Below are positions 36,201-44,961 of a DNA stretch of 64,000 nucleotides, piece after piece. The notes below the pieces were generated by a model that worked only from the letters and a program-made list of their open reading frames with translations, did no database searches and had not been told where the DNA came from. Made by a program: the position numbers and the translations under genes. This DNA is from an uncultured Clostridia bacterium (lineage in GTDB: Bacteria; Bacillota; Clostridia; TANB77; CAG-508). How positions within the stretch are numbered: the first letter of the stretch is position 1; each line of letters starts with the position of its first letter. The stretch spans positions 1 through 64,000 of the forward strand of contig CAKOVX010000004.1 of the NCBI GenBank assembly GCA_934122155.1. Reading direction: 5' to 3'.

Positions 36201-39200
36201 GTAAAAAAACTTGGCAATATTTTAAAGAATTTATAAATGAAAAAAGCAATTTTCTACCACCAGACAATTACCAAGAAGATAGAAAGCCAAAACTTGTGAA
36301 TAGAACTTCACCTACAAACATTGGGTTAGGCTTACTTGCAGTAGTGGCTAGTTATGATTTGGGTTACGAAAATTTAGAGGACACACTTAAATTATTGGAA
36401 AAAATGCTAAACACAATTAGTAATCTTCCAAAATGGAATGGTCATTTATACAACTGGTATAACCTAGATAATTTACAACCTTTAATGCCAAGATATATTT
36501 CATCAGTAGATAGTGGAAATTTGGTTGGATATTTATTTACTTTAAAACAATTCTTACTAGAACATATTAAAGAGAACAATATTGAAGCATTACTTTTAAC
36601 AGTAGATACACTAATTGAAAACACAGATTTTTCAAAGCTATATGACGAAAACACTCGATTATTTTCAATTGGATTTAATATAGAGGAAAACAGTTTAACA
36701 GATTCATATTACGATTTACTTGCATCAGAGGCAAGGCAGACTAGCTTAATAGCAATAGCTAAAAAGGATGTACCAGCAAGACATTGGAACAATTTGAGTA
36801 GAACACTTACAATATTGAACAAATACAAAGGACTAATATCATGGTCTGGAACAGCTTTTGAATATTTTATGCCAAATATAAATATTCCTAAATATCCGGG
36901 TAGCCTATTAGACGAGTCATGCAAGTTTATGCTTATGAGTCAAAAAGAATATGCTAAAAAACTCAACATTCCTTGGGGAATATCAGAATCAGCTTTTTAT
37001 TTAAAAGACCTGCAAAATAATTATCAATATAAAGCGTTTGGAATCCCTTGGATAGGGCTAAAAAGAGGACTTTCAGACGAGATGGTAACAAGTCCTTACG
37101 GAAGTATTTTAGCGCTTACAGAGGCTCCAAAAGAGGTTGTTGAAAATTTAAAAATATTAGAAAAAAACGGTATGTATAAACAATATGGATTTTATGAATC
37201 AATTGACTATACTCCAACTAGATTAAAAAAAGGTGAAAAATATGCAGTAGTAAAAACATATATGGCACATCACCAAGGATTAATATTACTTGCAATAAAC
37301 AACCTATTTAAGAATAATATAATGCAAAAAAGATTTATGGAAAACCCTGAATTAAAGGCAATAGACATTCTACTTCAAGAAAAAATGCCAGAAAATATAA
37401 TAATTACAAAAGAGGAAAAAGAAAAAGTAGAAAAAATAAAATATGTATATGATAATAATTATTCAGTAAGAGAAATAACTAAGCCAAACTTGAAAATTCC
37501 ACAAATAAATGTAATATCAAGTAATGAGTATACAGTTGTAATGAATGCCAAAGGAGAAGGCTATAGTAAGTACAAAAATATACTAATAAATAGGTACAAA
37601 AAAACAAATGATATTGAACAAGGAATTTTCTTTTATATAAAAGATGTAAAAACAAATAGAATATGGACAGCTAATAAAATGAGTTATATGAATAATGCAG
37701 ACAAATATGTAATGTATTTTTCAGATGATCAAAACAAAATAGTAAGACAAGATGGTGGAATAGAAACAATATTAAAAACAAGTGTTATGGCAGATAGCCC
37801 AGTAGAGTTAAGAAGTTTAGAAATAACAAACCATGGGCTAGAAAGCAAAACACTAGAAATTACAAGCTTTTTAGAACCTGTACTTTCAGAACCAGCACAA
37901 GACTACAGCCACCCAAGTTTTAATAATTTATTTTTAAACTATGAATATTTAGATGATTTAGAAGCAATTTTAGTTACTAGAAGAAAAAGAACAGAAAACG
38001 AAAATCAAGTGTTTTTAGGTATAAAATTTTACACAGAAAATGAAACAGTAGGAAAGTTAGAATATGAAATAGATAAAGAAAAATTTTATGGAAGAAATGA
38101 ATTAGGGCTTCCAATTGCAATAAAAAATTCAATTCCATTTAGTAACAATATGCAGTTGACCACAGAGCCAATTGCAAGTATGAAAAGAACTATAACAATA
38201 AAGCCAGAGGAAAAAGTAACGCTTAATTTAATTCTAGCAGTTGCAGAAACTAAACAAAAAGTGGAAGAAACTCTAAAAGAATTTACAAGCCAAGCTACAA
38301 TTAAACACAACTTTGAACTTGCAAGAGCTAGTAAAGAAGCGGAAAATAAATATTTAGGAGTAAATGCAAAGCAGACTGAACTATATCAAAAAATGTTAGG
38401 ATATTTGCTATATAATAACCCATTAAAAACATTAACTTGTAGCAGTATAGAAGCACCTGTAAGCAGGTTGTGGCAGTATGGAATTTCAGGAGATTTGCCT
38501 ATATTGTTATTAAAAATAAAAGAAAAGGACGAAATAGAAACTTTAGAAGAAACTTTAAAAGCCTACAACTATTTTAGAGTGAAAAATATATTAGTAGATT
38601 TGATAATTATAAACCAAGAAAAATACAGTTATGATGGTAATTTAAGAGATGAAATATATAACAGTATTTCAAATGAGAATTTGTCATATTTGCAAAATAT
38701 AAAAGGTGGAATTTTTGTATTAGAAAATTTATCACAAGATGAGATAAACCTTTTTGAATATCGTGCAAACTTAACTTTAAATGCAAGTTATGGCAATATA
38801 TATAGGTATTTAAAAGAACTAGAAGATGAGTATCTAGATAGTATAAAAGATATACCATTTGAAGAAATACCAAGAATAGTAGAAACTATACCAGCTAAAA
38901 GAGAAAAGTTAACAGAGCTAAAATATCTAAATGATTATGGTGGTTTTTCACAAGACGGAAAAGAATATACAATTCGTGTAAATAAAGATGAAAAATTGCC
39001 GACAGTATGGAGCCATATATTAACTAACAAGCAATTTGGAACTTTAGTAACAGAAGGAATGGGAGGTTATACTTGGTATAAAAATAGTAGATTAAATAGA
39101 TTAACAGCTTGGAGCAACTTACCAGTACAAGATGTACCGTCAGAAATAATATACTTGCAAAATGAAGAAAGTAAAAAAGTATGGTCTATGGGCTTAAACC

Positions 39201-41311
39201 CATGTCCAGACGATAATGACTACTATATCACATATGGATTAGGATATGCAAAATATCGCCATCAAAGTGATGAAATAAGTCAAAATTTAGAAATGTATAT
39301 TCCAATGGAAGATAATATAAAGGTGCAAACTCTAAAACTTGAAAACAATGGACTAAAAAAGAAAAAACTAAAACTTGTGTATTATATAAAACCAGTGTTA
39401 GAAGAAGATGAGCTTAAATCAAATGGATATTGTAATTTAGAATTTATATCAAACTCAAATGTAATTTGTATGAAAAATACTGCCCAAGAAGAGACATTTT
39501 CACAATATTTATTTGTATCAAGTAACGAAAAAATAACATCATATACTGGAAGTAAGCAAAACTTTGTGGGCAATGGAGGTTTAGCAAATCCAGATGGAAT
39601 ACGCCAAATAAAATTAGATAATTCAAACAGTTTATGGCAAAATGGAATAATTGCTATTCAATGTGAAGTAGAACTAGAAGCACTAGAAAGCAAAGAAATT
39701 GTATTTACACTAGGTGTGGGTAAAACTGTTCTAGAGTGCCAAGATATAGCATACAAGTATTGTAATTTAAGCAAAGTAAAAGAAGAATATGAAAAAACTA
39801 AAAATTACTGGAGAGGCATAACAGATAATCTACAAGTAAGTACACCATTGGAATCTACAAATATTTTATTAAATAGTTGGTTAATTTATCAAACTATAAC
39901 TTCAAGATTATTAGGAAGAACAGGATATTATCAATCTGGTGGAGCATATGGATTTAGAGACCAACTTCAAGATACAATTGCATTAAAATATGTTGATTCA
40001 GAGTTTACAAAACAACAAATAATAAAACACAGTGCACATCAATTTATAGAAGGAGATGTAGAACATTGGTGGCATGAAGAAACAATTAGAGGAATACGCA
40101 CAAGATTTACAGACGATAGGTTATGGCTAGTATATTTAGTAGAAGATTATATATCATTTACAGGAGATAAGCAAATACTAGATATTCAAACACCATATCT
40201 AACAGGTGCTATACTTGAAACAGGAGTCGACGAAAAGTATGATAGATATGAGCAGACAGAATTAACAGAAAGCATCTATGAACATTGCAAAAAAGCAATA
40301 GAAATATCTTTAGACTTTGGAGAAAATGGCTTACCTAAAATAGGCTCAGGAGACTGGAATGACGGATTTAGTACAGTAGGAAATAAAGGTAAAGGCGAGA
40401 GTGTATGGTTGGGATTTTTCATGTATGATGTTTTGAAGAAATTCATTCCAATATGTATAGAAAAAAATGAACCAGATTTAGCAAAAAAATATGAAGAAGT
40501 AACAGAAAAATTAAAAAGAGCATTAAATGCTAGTGGATGGGACGGTAGATGGTTTAGAAGAGCATTTATGGATGACGGAAATGTTTTAGGAAGTATGCAA
40601 AACGAGGAATGTAGAATAGACTCAATTGCACAAAGCTGGTCTGTAATATCAGGAGCAGGAGACAATGACAAAAAATATATATCAATGGAAAGCCTAGAGA
40701 ATCACTTAATAGATAAAGAAAATGGAGTGATAAAATTATTAGACCCACCATTTGACAAAGGAATACTAAAACCGGGCTATATTAGTAGTTATGTACCAGG
40801 AACTAGAGAAAATGGAGGACAATACACACATGGAGCCATTTGGTCTATAATTGCATTTAGTTTGCTGGGCTTTGGAGATAAAGCAGGGGAATATTATAGA
40901 ATGATAAATCCAATTGAGCATAGTAGAACAAAAGAAGCGGCAAACAAGTATAAAGTAGAGCCATATGTAATTAGTGCAGATGTGTATACTCAAAAGAATC
41001 TGGCAGGACGAGGTGGCTGGACATGGTACACAGGCTCAAGTAGCTGGATGTATGAAGCAGGTATTAAGTATTTATTAGGCTTACACATAGAAAATGGATA
41101 TTTAAGTATACAGCCATGTATACCAAGCGACTGGAAAGAATACAGCATAAAATATAAACATGGAAACTCTGTATATAACATTCATGTAAGTAATCCAAAT
41201 GGTAAAAATAACACAGTAGAAAGCTTTAAACTAAATGGACAAGAAATACCAGACAAGAAAATTGAACTAAATTCTGAAGGTGGAGTATATAGCATATTAA
41301 TACTTATGTAA
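33206..41311 (+). CDS. cyclic beta-1,2-glucan synthase-like protein (GT84 / glycoamylase-like / GH94)
   Basis: 2701 residues, close to the length of NdvB/Cgs enzymes. In order: an N-terminal helical domain; membrane helices at about 392-452; a glycosyltransferase domain with the DAD of VITLDADTEL at 610-612, ENGIFTGKG-like acceptor sequence and LHRWIRGDWQ near 756; membrane helices at about 805-850 and 925-965; a glycoamylase-like domain (about 1170-1420, SWSGTAFEYFMP and GISESAFYLKD); and a C-terminal GH94 phosphorylase part with SGDWNDGF near 2382-2387. These enzymes make cyclic beta-1,2-glucan from UDP-glucose at the inner membrane. Product in this Gram-positive organism is uncertain. Confidence 0.87.
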   Translation: MQYKTLMIKGAILGKNQLEDYLEKVASSHNLQNFSNKETYPIPRLKENFEVITQTYNLLNEHAKLKIPIHSAGEWILDNYYVIDETVKNIKLELPKHKYTKFLGLANGNYAGFARVYVLASEIVNYTDNKIDGKNLSDYIQAYQKKKTLSMEEIWSIGIFMKIALIENIRQICEKIYVSQLQKYKVENIIERLVEQKNKDELQFTKLSEYKDKLTKHTEMKYPFIEYLSYKLKKYGKKAYPYISILEEQVNRAGMDLDEAIKKEHFEIAINKVSMGNCITSIKNLNRISMLEIFENINGVEDILKQDPANIYEKMDYQTKIIYRNAIKEIAKKTKISEIYIAKKVWHLADKAKGDKQKHVGYYLISDGRGQLLQELTGKKTNKLSNDKKIAIWLTVLCICTAIICILFASCFYAKAQFSVWFAVLLGVLLIIPVQTILVQIAQYILGKFIKPKPIPKLDFEAGVPEESETFVVIPTIVNSKQKVQKIMKNLEKYYMANKSDNIYFALLGDCTAGKNEKEPFDEEVVSTGIEEVERLNKKYPDNNFPKFHFLYRKRTWNTAEECYLGWERKRGLLNQFNEYVLGKSKNEFLANTIEKCEKIPKIKYVITLDADTELCLNTGLELIGAMAHILNKPVLNHKQDLVIDGHALIQPRVGISLLDVQKSYFTKLYAGSGGKDAYTNAISDIYQDNFEEGIFTGKGIYDLQIFSTVLANEIPQNTVLSHDLLEGSYLRCGLATDIMLLDGYPTGYNSFKARLHRWIRGDWQLVQWLGSSIINKRGEKKENPLSILSRYKILDNLVRSLLEPTVVISMIYVSIFKLLFNIKIWPIITLLVIATIIPTILELLNRILFKKDQEKPQKTFTKTISGPNAAIQRGLLALGNLPDKAYFSLNACIKTLRRVFVIKKHLLEWMTAEDAEKNAKKDLFSYYKNMISNVILGVLTLAMLFILPLKFSNIFILLFGLLWIITPAVMWQISKEYKVTPQLEKLNDADKEYLLNLGKKTWQYFKEFINEKSNFLPPDNYQEDRKPKLVNRTSPTNIGLGLLAVVASYDLGYENLEDTLKLLEKMLNTISNLPKWNGHLYNWYNLDNLQPLMPRYISSVDSGNLVGYLFTLKQFLLEHIKENNIEALLLTVDTLIENTDFSKLYDENTRLFSIGFNIEENSLTDSYYDLLASEARQTSLIAIAKKDVPARHWNNLSRTLTILNKYKGLISWSGTAFEYFMPNINIPKYPGSLLDESCKFMLMSQKEYAKKLNIPWGISESAFYLKDLQNNYQYKAFGIPWIGLKRGLSDEMVTSPYGSILALTEAPKEVVENLKILEKNGMYKQYGFYESIDYTPTRLKKGEKYAVVKTYMAHHQGLILLAINNLFKNNIMQKRFMENPELKAIDILLQEKMPENIIITKEEKEKVEKIKYVYDNNYSVREITKPNLKIPQINVISSNEYTVVMNAKGEGYSKYKNILINRYKKTNDIEQGIFFYIKDVKTNRIWTANKMSYMNNADKYVMYFSDDQNKIVRQDGGIETILKTSVMADSPVELRSLEITNHGLESKTLEITSFLEPVLSEPAQDYSHPSFNNLFLNYEYLDDLEAILVTRRKRTENENQVFLGIKFYTENETVGKLEYEIDKEKFYGRNELGLPIAIKNSIPFSNNMQLTTEPIASMKRTITIKPEEKVTLNLILAVAETKQKVEETLKEFTSQATIKHNFELARASKEAENKYLGVNAKQTELYQKMLGYLLYNNPLKTLTCSSIEAPVSRLWQYGISGDLPILLLKIKEKDEIETLEETLKAYNYFRVKNILVDLIIINQEKYSYDGNLRDEIYNSISNENLSYLQNIKGGIFVLENLSQDEINLFEYRANLTLNASYGNIYRYLKELEDEYLDSIKDIPFEEIPRIVETIPAKREKLTELKYLNDYGGFSQDGKEYTIRVNKDEKLPTVWSHILTNKQFGTLVTEGMGGYTWYKNSRLNRLTAWSNLPVQDVPSEIIYLQNEESKKVWSMGLNPCPDDNDYYITYGLGYAKYRHQSDEISQNLEMYIPMEDNIKVQTLKLENNGLKKKKLKLVYYIKPVLEEDELKSNGYCNLEFISNSNVICMKNTAQEETFSQYLFVSSNEKITSYTGSKQNFVGNGGLANPDGIRQIKLDNSNSLWQNGIIAIQCEVELEALESKEIVFTLGVGKTVLECQDIAYKYCNLSKVKEEYEKTKNYWRGITDNLQVSTPLESTNILLNSWLIYQTITSRLLGRTGYYQSGGAYGFRDQLQDTIALKYVDSEFTKQQIIKHSAHQFIEGDVEHWWHEETIRGIRTRFTDDRLWLVYLVEDYISFTGDKQILDIQTPYLTGAILETGVDEKYDRYEQTELTESIYEHCKKAIEISLDFGENGLPKIGSGDWNDGFSTVGNKGKGESVWLGFFMYDVLKKFIPICIEKNEPDLAKKYEEVTEKLKRALNASGWDGRWFRRAFMDDGNVLGSMQNEECRIDSIAQSWSVISGAGDNDKKYISMESLENHLIDKENGVIKLLDPPFDKGILKPGYISSYVPGTRENGGQYTHGAIWSIIAFSLLGFGDKAGEYYRMINPIEHSRTKEAANKYKVEPYVISADVYTQKNLAGRGGWTWYTGSSSWMYEAGIKYLLGLHIENGYLSIQPCIPSDWKEYSIKYKHGNSVYNIHVSNPNGKNNTVESFKLNGQEIPDKKIELNSEGGVYSILILM

Positions 41312-41318
41312 ACTAAAT

Positions 41319-41347
41319 TTGCTTTGCAAACAAAAATGTGGTATAAT
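41319..41347 (+). promoter_or_regulatory. promoter of the 135-residue membrane protein gene
   Basis: TTGCTT (41319-41324), 17 bases, TATAAT (41342-41347). Confidence 0.65.
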
Positions 41348-41398
41348 CATAAGTAATATAGTTAATACACTAATTTATTTTGAAAGGGGAATTACTTT

Positions 41399-41806
41399 AT
41401 GCGGAAACATTATAACTTCGCTAAGATTTTAGCCTTCTTTATCTTAATTGTAGGTACTCTGACATGTTTAAAAGTTGCTAACAAAATTGTTGTTACGTCG
41501 ATAGACCTATATGTGGCAAGAGACAACATTAGTTTTTACAATGACCAACATAGAAAGACAAATGAAATGACTATGGAAGTAAGAAAAGACTTTGAAGCAC
41601 GGAATGAGATTTACAACAGCGAAGATCCTTTAGTTAGTTGGTATTCTACTAGAAACATACTTGTTAAAATTCCTATTCTTATTGCAGCAATCTCTTATTA
41701 CTTTGCTATTGGCTATATGTGGTCGAGATTGATGCTAGAAAGGATAAGAAAAATTAGTAGAAAAAGAGCCAAAACCTACAATAAAAGAAAAAGAGCAAAT
41801 TGTTAA
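41399..41806 (+). CDS. small unknown membrane protein
   Basis: 135 residues, not recognised. A hydrophobic helix at about 9-32 and another at about 90-112 flank an external charged loop (YNDQHRKTNEMTMEVRKDFEARNE); the C-terminus is strongly basic (RKISRKRAKTYNKRKRANC), so both ends are probably cytosolic. AAAGGGG lies upstream. Codon use (CGG, TTC, GCC) differs from neighbours and resembles the GreA-like and 548-residue genes on the other side of the glucan synthase gene. Confidence 0.75.
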   Translation: MRKHYNFAKILAFFILIVGTLTCLKVANKIVVTSIDLYVARDNISFYNDQHRKTNEMTMEVRKDFEARNEIYNSEDPLVSWYSTRNILVKIPILIAAISYYFAIGYMWSRLMLERIRKISRKRAKTYNKRKRANC

Positions 41807-41814
41807 AGCTCTTG

Positions 41815-41849
41815 AATGATGTAACTTCAAAAGTTACATCATTTTTTTT
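41815..41849 (+). terminator. terminator after the small membrane protein
   Basis: AATGATGTAACTT (41815-41827) pairs with AAGTTACATCATT (41831-41843) and T-run follows. Confidence 0.9.
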
Positions 41850-41892
41850 GTATATAAAAACCCATATATAATAAAACTAAAAATAAATCTTG

Positions 41893-41942
41893 TTACAAAA
41901 AGATTTCAAAAACATTGCAAAAATATTACGAAATTATTTAAA
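41893..41942 (+). repeat. five 11-bp direct repeats, candidate autoregulatory PhoB/PhoP-type box
   Basis: Units TTACAA (41893), TTTCAA (41904), TTGCAA (41915), TTACGA (41926) and TTTAAA (41937) start exactly 11 bases apart; the next position in the series, 41948, is the -35 TTGTAC itself. This is the classic layout of a PhoB-family box fused to a promoter, in front of a PhoB-family regulator gene. Confidence 0.6.
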
Positions 41943-41947
41943 AAAAC

Positions 41948-41976
41948 TTGTACTAAATTAGTTATTATGATATAAA
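41948..41976 (+). promoter_or_regulatory. promoter of the two-component operon
   Basis: TTGTAC (41948-41953), 17 bases, TATAAA (41971-41976); poor -35, as expected for an activator-dependent promoter. Confidence 0.6.
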
Positions 41977-42026
41977 TATAATATCAAAACTATAAGTCTT
42001 AAAGATAAGAAAGGTAGGGCTTTTCT

Positions 42027-42821
42027 GTGGAAAATAAAAAAGAAAATTTAAAAGAAAAAGACAATTTTGATGAGGAAAAAATTGTAGAAGTAAACAACAT
42101 AGAAGAAGACAAAAAAACTATTCTTGTAGTAGATGATGAAAAACCAATAGTAGATATTTTAACATATAATCTACAAAAAGAAGGTTATAATACCTTAGAA
42201 GCAAATGATGGAGAAGAGGCAATAGAGATTGCGACAGAACAAAAGCCAGACTTAATTTTATTAGATATTATGCTTCCAAAAATAGATGGTTTAACAGTAT
42301 GCAAAAAATTAAGACATACTTTAAATATACCTATTTTAATATTATCTGCCAAGGACGAGGAAATTGATAAAATATTAGGTTTGGAGTTAGGAGCAGATGA
42401 TTATATAACCAAACCTTTTAGTGTAAGGGAATTAATGGCAAGAGTAAAAGCAAACCTAAGAAAAGCAGAAGCAAAAGGTAGAAACAACGAAGGAGCTAGT
42501 GAAAATAAGCGAGAAAATTCAATAATAGAAGTAGGAGATTTAAGCATAGATGTTGAAAAATTTGAAGTAAAAGTTAGAGGACAAGTAATCGATTTGACTT
42601 TAAGAGAATTTGAAGTATTAAAGTACTTAGCAAACCAGCCAGGTCAAGTAGTAACTAGAGAAATTTTACTTGAAAAAGTATGGGGATATGAATATTATGG
42701 AGATATCAGAACAGTAGATGTTACAGTAAGAAGAATTAGAGAAAAAATTGAAAAAGATACATCAGCCCCAAAAATCTTAATTACTAAAAGAGGAGTTGGC
42801 TACTACTTAGCAAACAATTAG
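42027..42821 (+). CDS. OmpR/PhoB-family response regulator
   Basis: 264 residues. An unusual acidic N-terminal extension of about 28 residues precedes the receiver (ILVVDDEKPIVDIL; phosphoacceptor Asp80 in LLLDIMLP; Lys in ITKPFSVRE). The C-terminal winged helix (DLTLREFEVLKYLANQPGQVVTREILLEKVWG, DVTVRRIREKIE) is of the PhoB/PhoP/WalR type. The GTG start has GGTAGGG upstream. The partner kinase follows after 22 bases. The PhoB-type repeats upstream favour a PhoP/PhoB assignment, but WalR cannot be excluded since its site also has 11-bp spacing. Confidence 0.9.
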   Translation: MENKKENLKEKDNFDEEKIVEVNNIEEDKKTILVVDDEKPIVDILTYNLQKEGYNTLEANDGEEAIEIATEQKPDLILLDIMLPKIDGLTVCKKLRHTLNIPILILSAKDEEIDKILGLELGADDYITKPFSVRELMARVKANLRKAEAKGRNNEGASENKRENSIIEVGDLSIDVEKFEVKVRGQVIDLTLREFEVLKYLANQPGQVVTREILLEKVWGYEYYGDIRTVDVTVRRIREKIEKDTSAPKILITKRGVGYYLANN

Positions 42822-42843
42822 TAAGGAAGGGAAAGTCCTTAAA

Positions 42844-44286
42844 ATGATAAAAAGTATACAAGCGAAAATAATTTTAATCTTTTTTATATTAGGGGTAGCA
42901 ATAATTAGCTCTTTATCACTAATTAATATAATTAATTTAAAACAAATAGAAAAAGCAGCTATACAACAAACAGATTTTGCAAACAGCATAAACAACATAA
43001 TCGCAAACGATATTTCACAAACCATAGTAATAATGATAACATCAATTGTGGTTTTTGCAATAGTAACAGTTTTAGTTGGATATTTTATATATAAAGTAAT
43101 GGTAAAACCGATAGATGTGCTAATCCAAAATTCAGAAAAAATTGCTAATGGTGAAGATATAGAATTTGAAGAAATTGATAAAAAACAAACACAAATAACT
43201 GAGCTTGTAAATGCATTTAATTTAATGACAAATGAGTTAAAGCAAAATTTGAATGAGGTAGCAAAACAAAAGAGACAAATTGAAACTATTTTATTACATA
43301 TGACAGATGGAATTATTGCCTTTGATATGGAAGGCAATATTATTCATATAAACCCAGCAGCAATAAAATTATTAGATTTAACAGATGAAAAAAATACATT
43401 TAATAGCATATTCAAAAAATTAAATACAGATATAGATTTAGAAAAAATAGTATATTTAGAAAACTGGACTTCATCAGAACAAAGGCTAAATATAGGAGAA
43501 AAATATGTTAACTTATTGTTTGCACCTTTCCAAGATGAAAGCGACAAGCCAGAGGGAGTAATAGTAGTAATTCAGGATATTACAGAACATGTAAAGCTAG
43601 ACAATATGAGAAAAGAATTTGTAGCAGATGTATCACATGAATTAAAAACGCCTATTACATCAATAATGGGGTATGCAGATACTTTACTTGAAAGTGATTA
43701 TGATAAAGAAATGCAAGCAAAATTTCTAGGAGTAATTAGTGCAGAAGCTAGAAGAATGGCAAGGCTTGTTACAGATTTGTTAGTGCTTTCCAGATATGAC
43801 AACAAAAAAGTAACAAAAGAAGAATCTGTATTTGATTTAGGAGAACTAACGAAAAACTGTATTGATAGACTACGTTTTGAAGTAGAAAAGAAAAATCATA
43901 ACATAGAATGTTTTGTAACAGCAAATGTACCACCAGTAAATGCAGACAAATATGGAATAGAAAGAGTAATATTAAATATAATTTCTAATGCCATAAAATA
44001 TACACCAGAAAATGGTGTAATCAAAGTATATGTTGGATTCGTATATAATGACGCATATATTAAGGTTATAGACAATGGAATTGGAATTCCAGAGGCTGAT
44101 TTATCTAGAATATTTGAAAGATTTTATAGAGTAGATAAAGCAAGATCAAGAGAACTTGGGGGAACCGGCTTAGGACTTCCAATTGCAAAAGAAATTATAG
44201 AACAAAACAATGGAAGCATTGATATAAAAAGTGAAGTAGATAAAGGCACAGAAGTTGTAATAAGAATACCAGTTTATAAAAAATAG
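42844..44286 (+). CDS. PhoR/WalK-type sensor histidine kinase
   Basis: 480 residues. Membrane helices at about 7-29 and 58-83 enclose only a short external loop, then HAMP (about 85-135), a PAS domain (about 145-245), HisKA with the phosphorylated His265 in FVADVSHELKTPITS, and HATPase with NIISNAIKY, DNGIGIPEADLSRIFERFYR and GGTGLGLPI. The tiny sensor loop points to sensing through the membrane, PAS domain or partner proteins, as in PhoR of several Firmicutes. Translation start follows GGAAGGGA. Confidence 0.9.
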   Translation: MIKSIQAKIILIFFILGVAIISSLSLINIINLKQIEKAAIQQTDFANSINNIIANDISQTIVIMITSIVVFAIVTVLVGYFIYKVMVKPIDVLIQNSEKIANGEDIEFEEIDKKQTQITELVNAFNLMTNELKQNLNEVAKQKRQIETILLHMTDGIIAFDMEGNIIHINPAAIKLLDLTDEKNTFNSIFKKLNTDIDLEKIVYLENWTSSEQRLNIGEKYVNLLFAPFQDESDKPEGVIVVIQDITEHVKLDNMRKEFVADVSHELKTPITSIMGYADTLLESDYDKEMQAKFLGVISAEARRMARLVTDLLVLSRYDNKKVTKEESVFDLGELTKNCIDRLRFEVEKKNHNIECFVTANVPPVNADKYGIERVILNIISNAIKYTPENGVIKVYVGFVYNDAYIKVIDNGIGIPEADLSRIFERFYRVDKARSRELGGTGLGLPIAKEIIEQNNGSIDIKSEVDKGTEVVIRIPVYKK

Positions 44287-44305
44287 AAAGAGGGTAAAAT
44301 TTAAA

Positions 44306-44959
44306 ATGATAATTAGCGACAAAATGAGAGATATATTAGAGTGGATTTTTTGTATTGTAATTGCTTTTGTATTAGCAATTACAATTAAATATTTTGTCGG
44401 AACTCCAACAATTGTAAGTCAAGTTTCAATGAAACCAACATTAATGCCAGGTCAAAGGCTAATATTAAATAGGTGGATGAGAACAATAAATGAAATGCCA
44501 AAAAGAGGTGAAATAATTACATTTGAAGCACCAAGCAAAGTTACATATAGCAATAGCTTAGAGGTAGACTTACAAAATCCAGTAGCAAAATATGAAAAAG
44601 AACCAACAAACTGGTGGAGCAAATTTGTATATTATGTATTAGAAATAGGAAAAGAAAGTTACATAAAAAGAGTAATTGCATTACCTGGAGAGCATGTAAA
44701 AATTGAAAATGGCAAAGTATATATAAATGGAGAAGAACTAGCAGAAGAGTATCTAAAATCAGATGTGGTTACAAAGGTAGAGTCTAAAGACTACAATTAT
44801 TTTAATGATTTTACAGTTCCAGAAGGATATGTTTTTGCTATGGGAGACAACAGAAGCCAATCAAGTGATTGTAGAGCATTTGGGTGCATACCAGTAGAAA
44901 AAATTGAAAGCAAAGTTTGGATTAGATTCTGGCCATTAAATTTATTTGGAAAGGTATAA
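44306..44959 (+). CDS. lepB: signal peptidase I
   Basis: 217-residue membrane serine protease that removes signal peptides of exported proteins. One N-terminal membrane helix (about 10-30), nucleophile Ser41 in SQVSMKPTL, general base Lys121 in YIKRVIALPGE, and the GDNRSQSSDCR box. GDNR..SxDCR has Cys where many enzymes have Ser. It lies 19 bases after the kinase gene and is followed within 2 bases by holB, so the operon continues. Confidence 0.93.
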   Translation: MIISDKMRDILEWIFCIVIAFVLAITIKYFVGTPTIVSQVSMKPTLMPGQRLILNRWMRTINEMPKRGEIITFEAPSKVTYSNSLEVDLQNPVAKYEKEPTNWWSKFVYYVLEIGKESYIKRVIALPGEHVKIENGKVYINGEELAEEYLKSDVVTKVESKDYNYFNDFTVPEGYVFAMGDNRSQSSDCRAFGCIPVEKIESKVWIRFWPLNLFGKV

Positions 44960-44961
44960 AA

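Noticed and set aside
42027..44286. Naming the pair WalRK
   Set aside because: Linked walHIJ-type genes are absent and the upstream box is of PhoB type; the name is left open.
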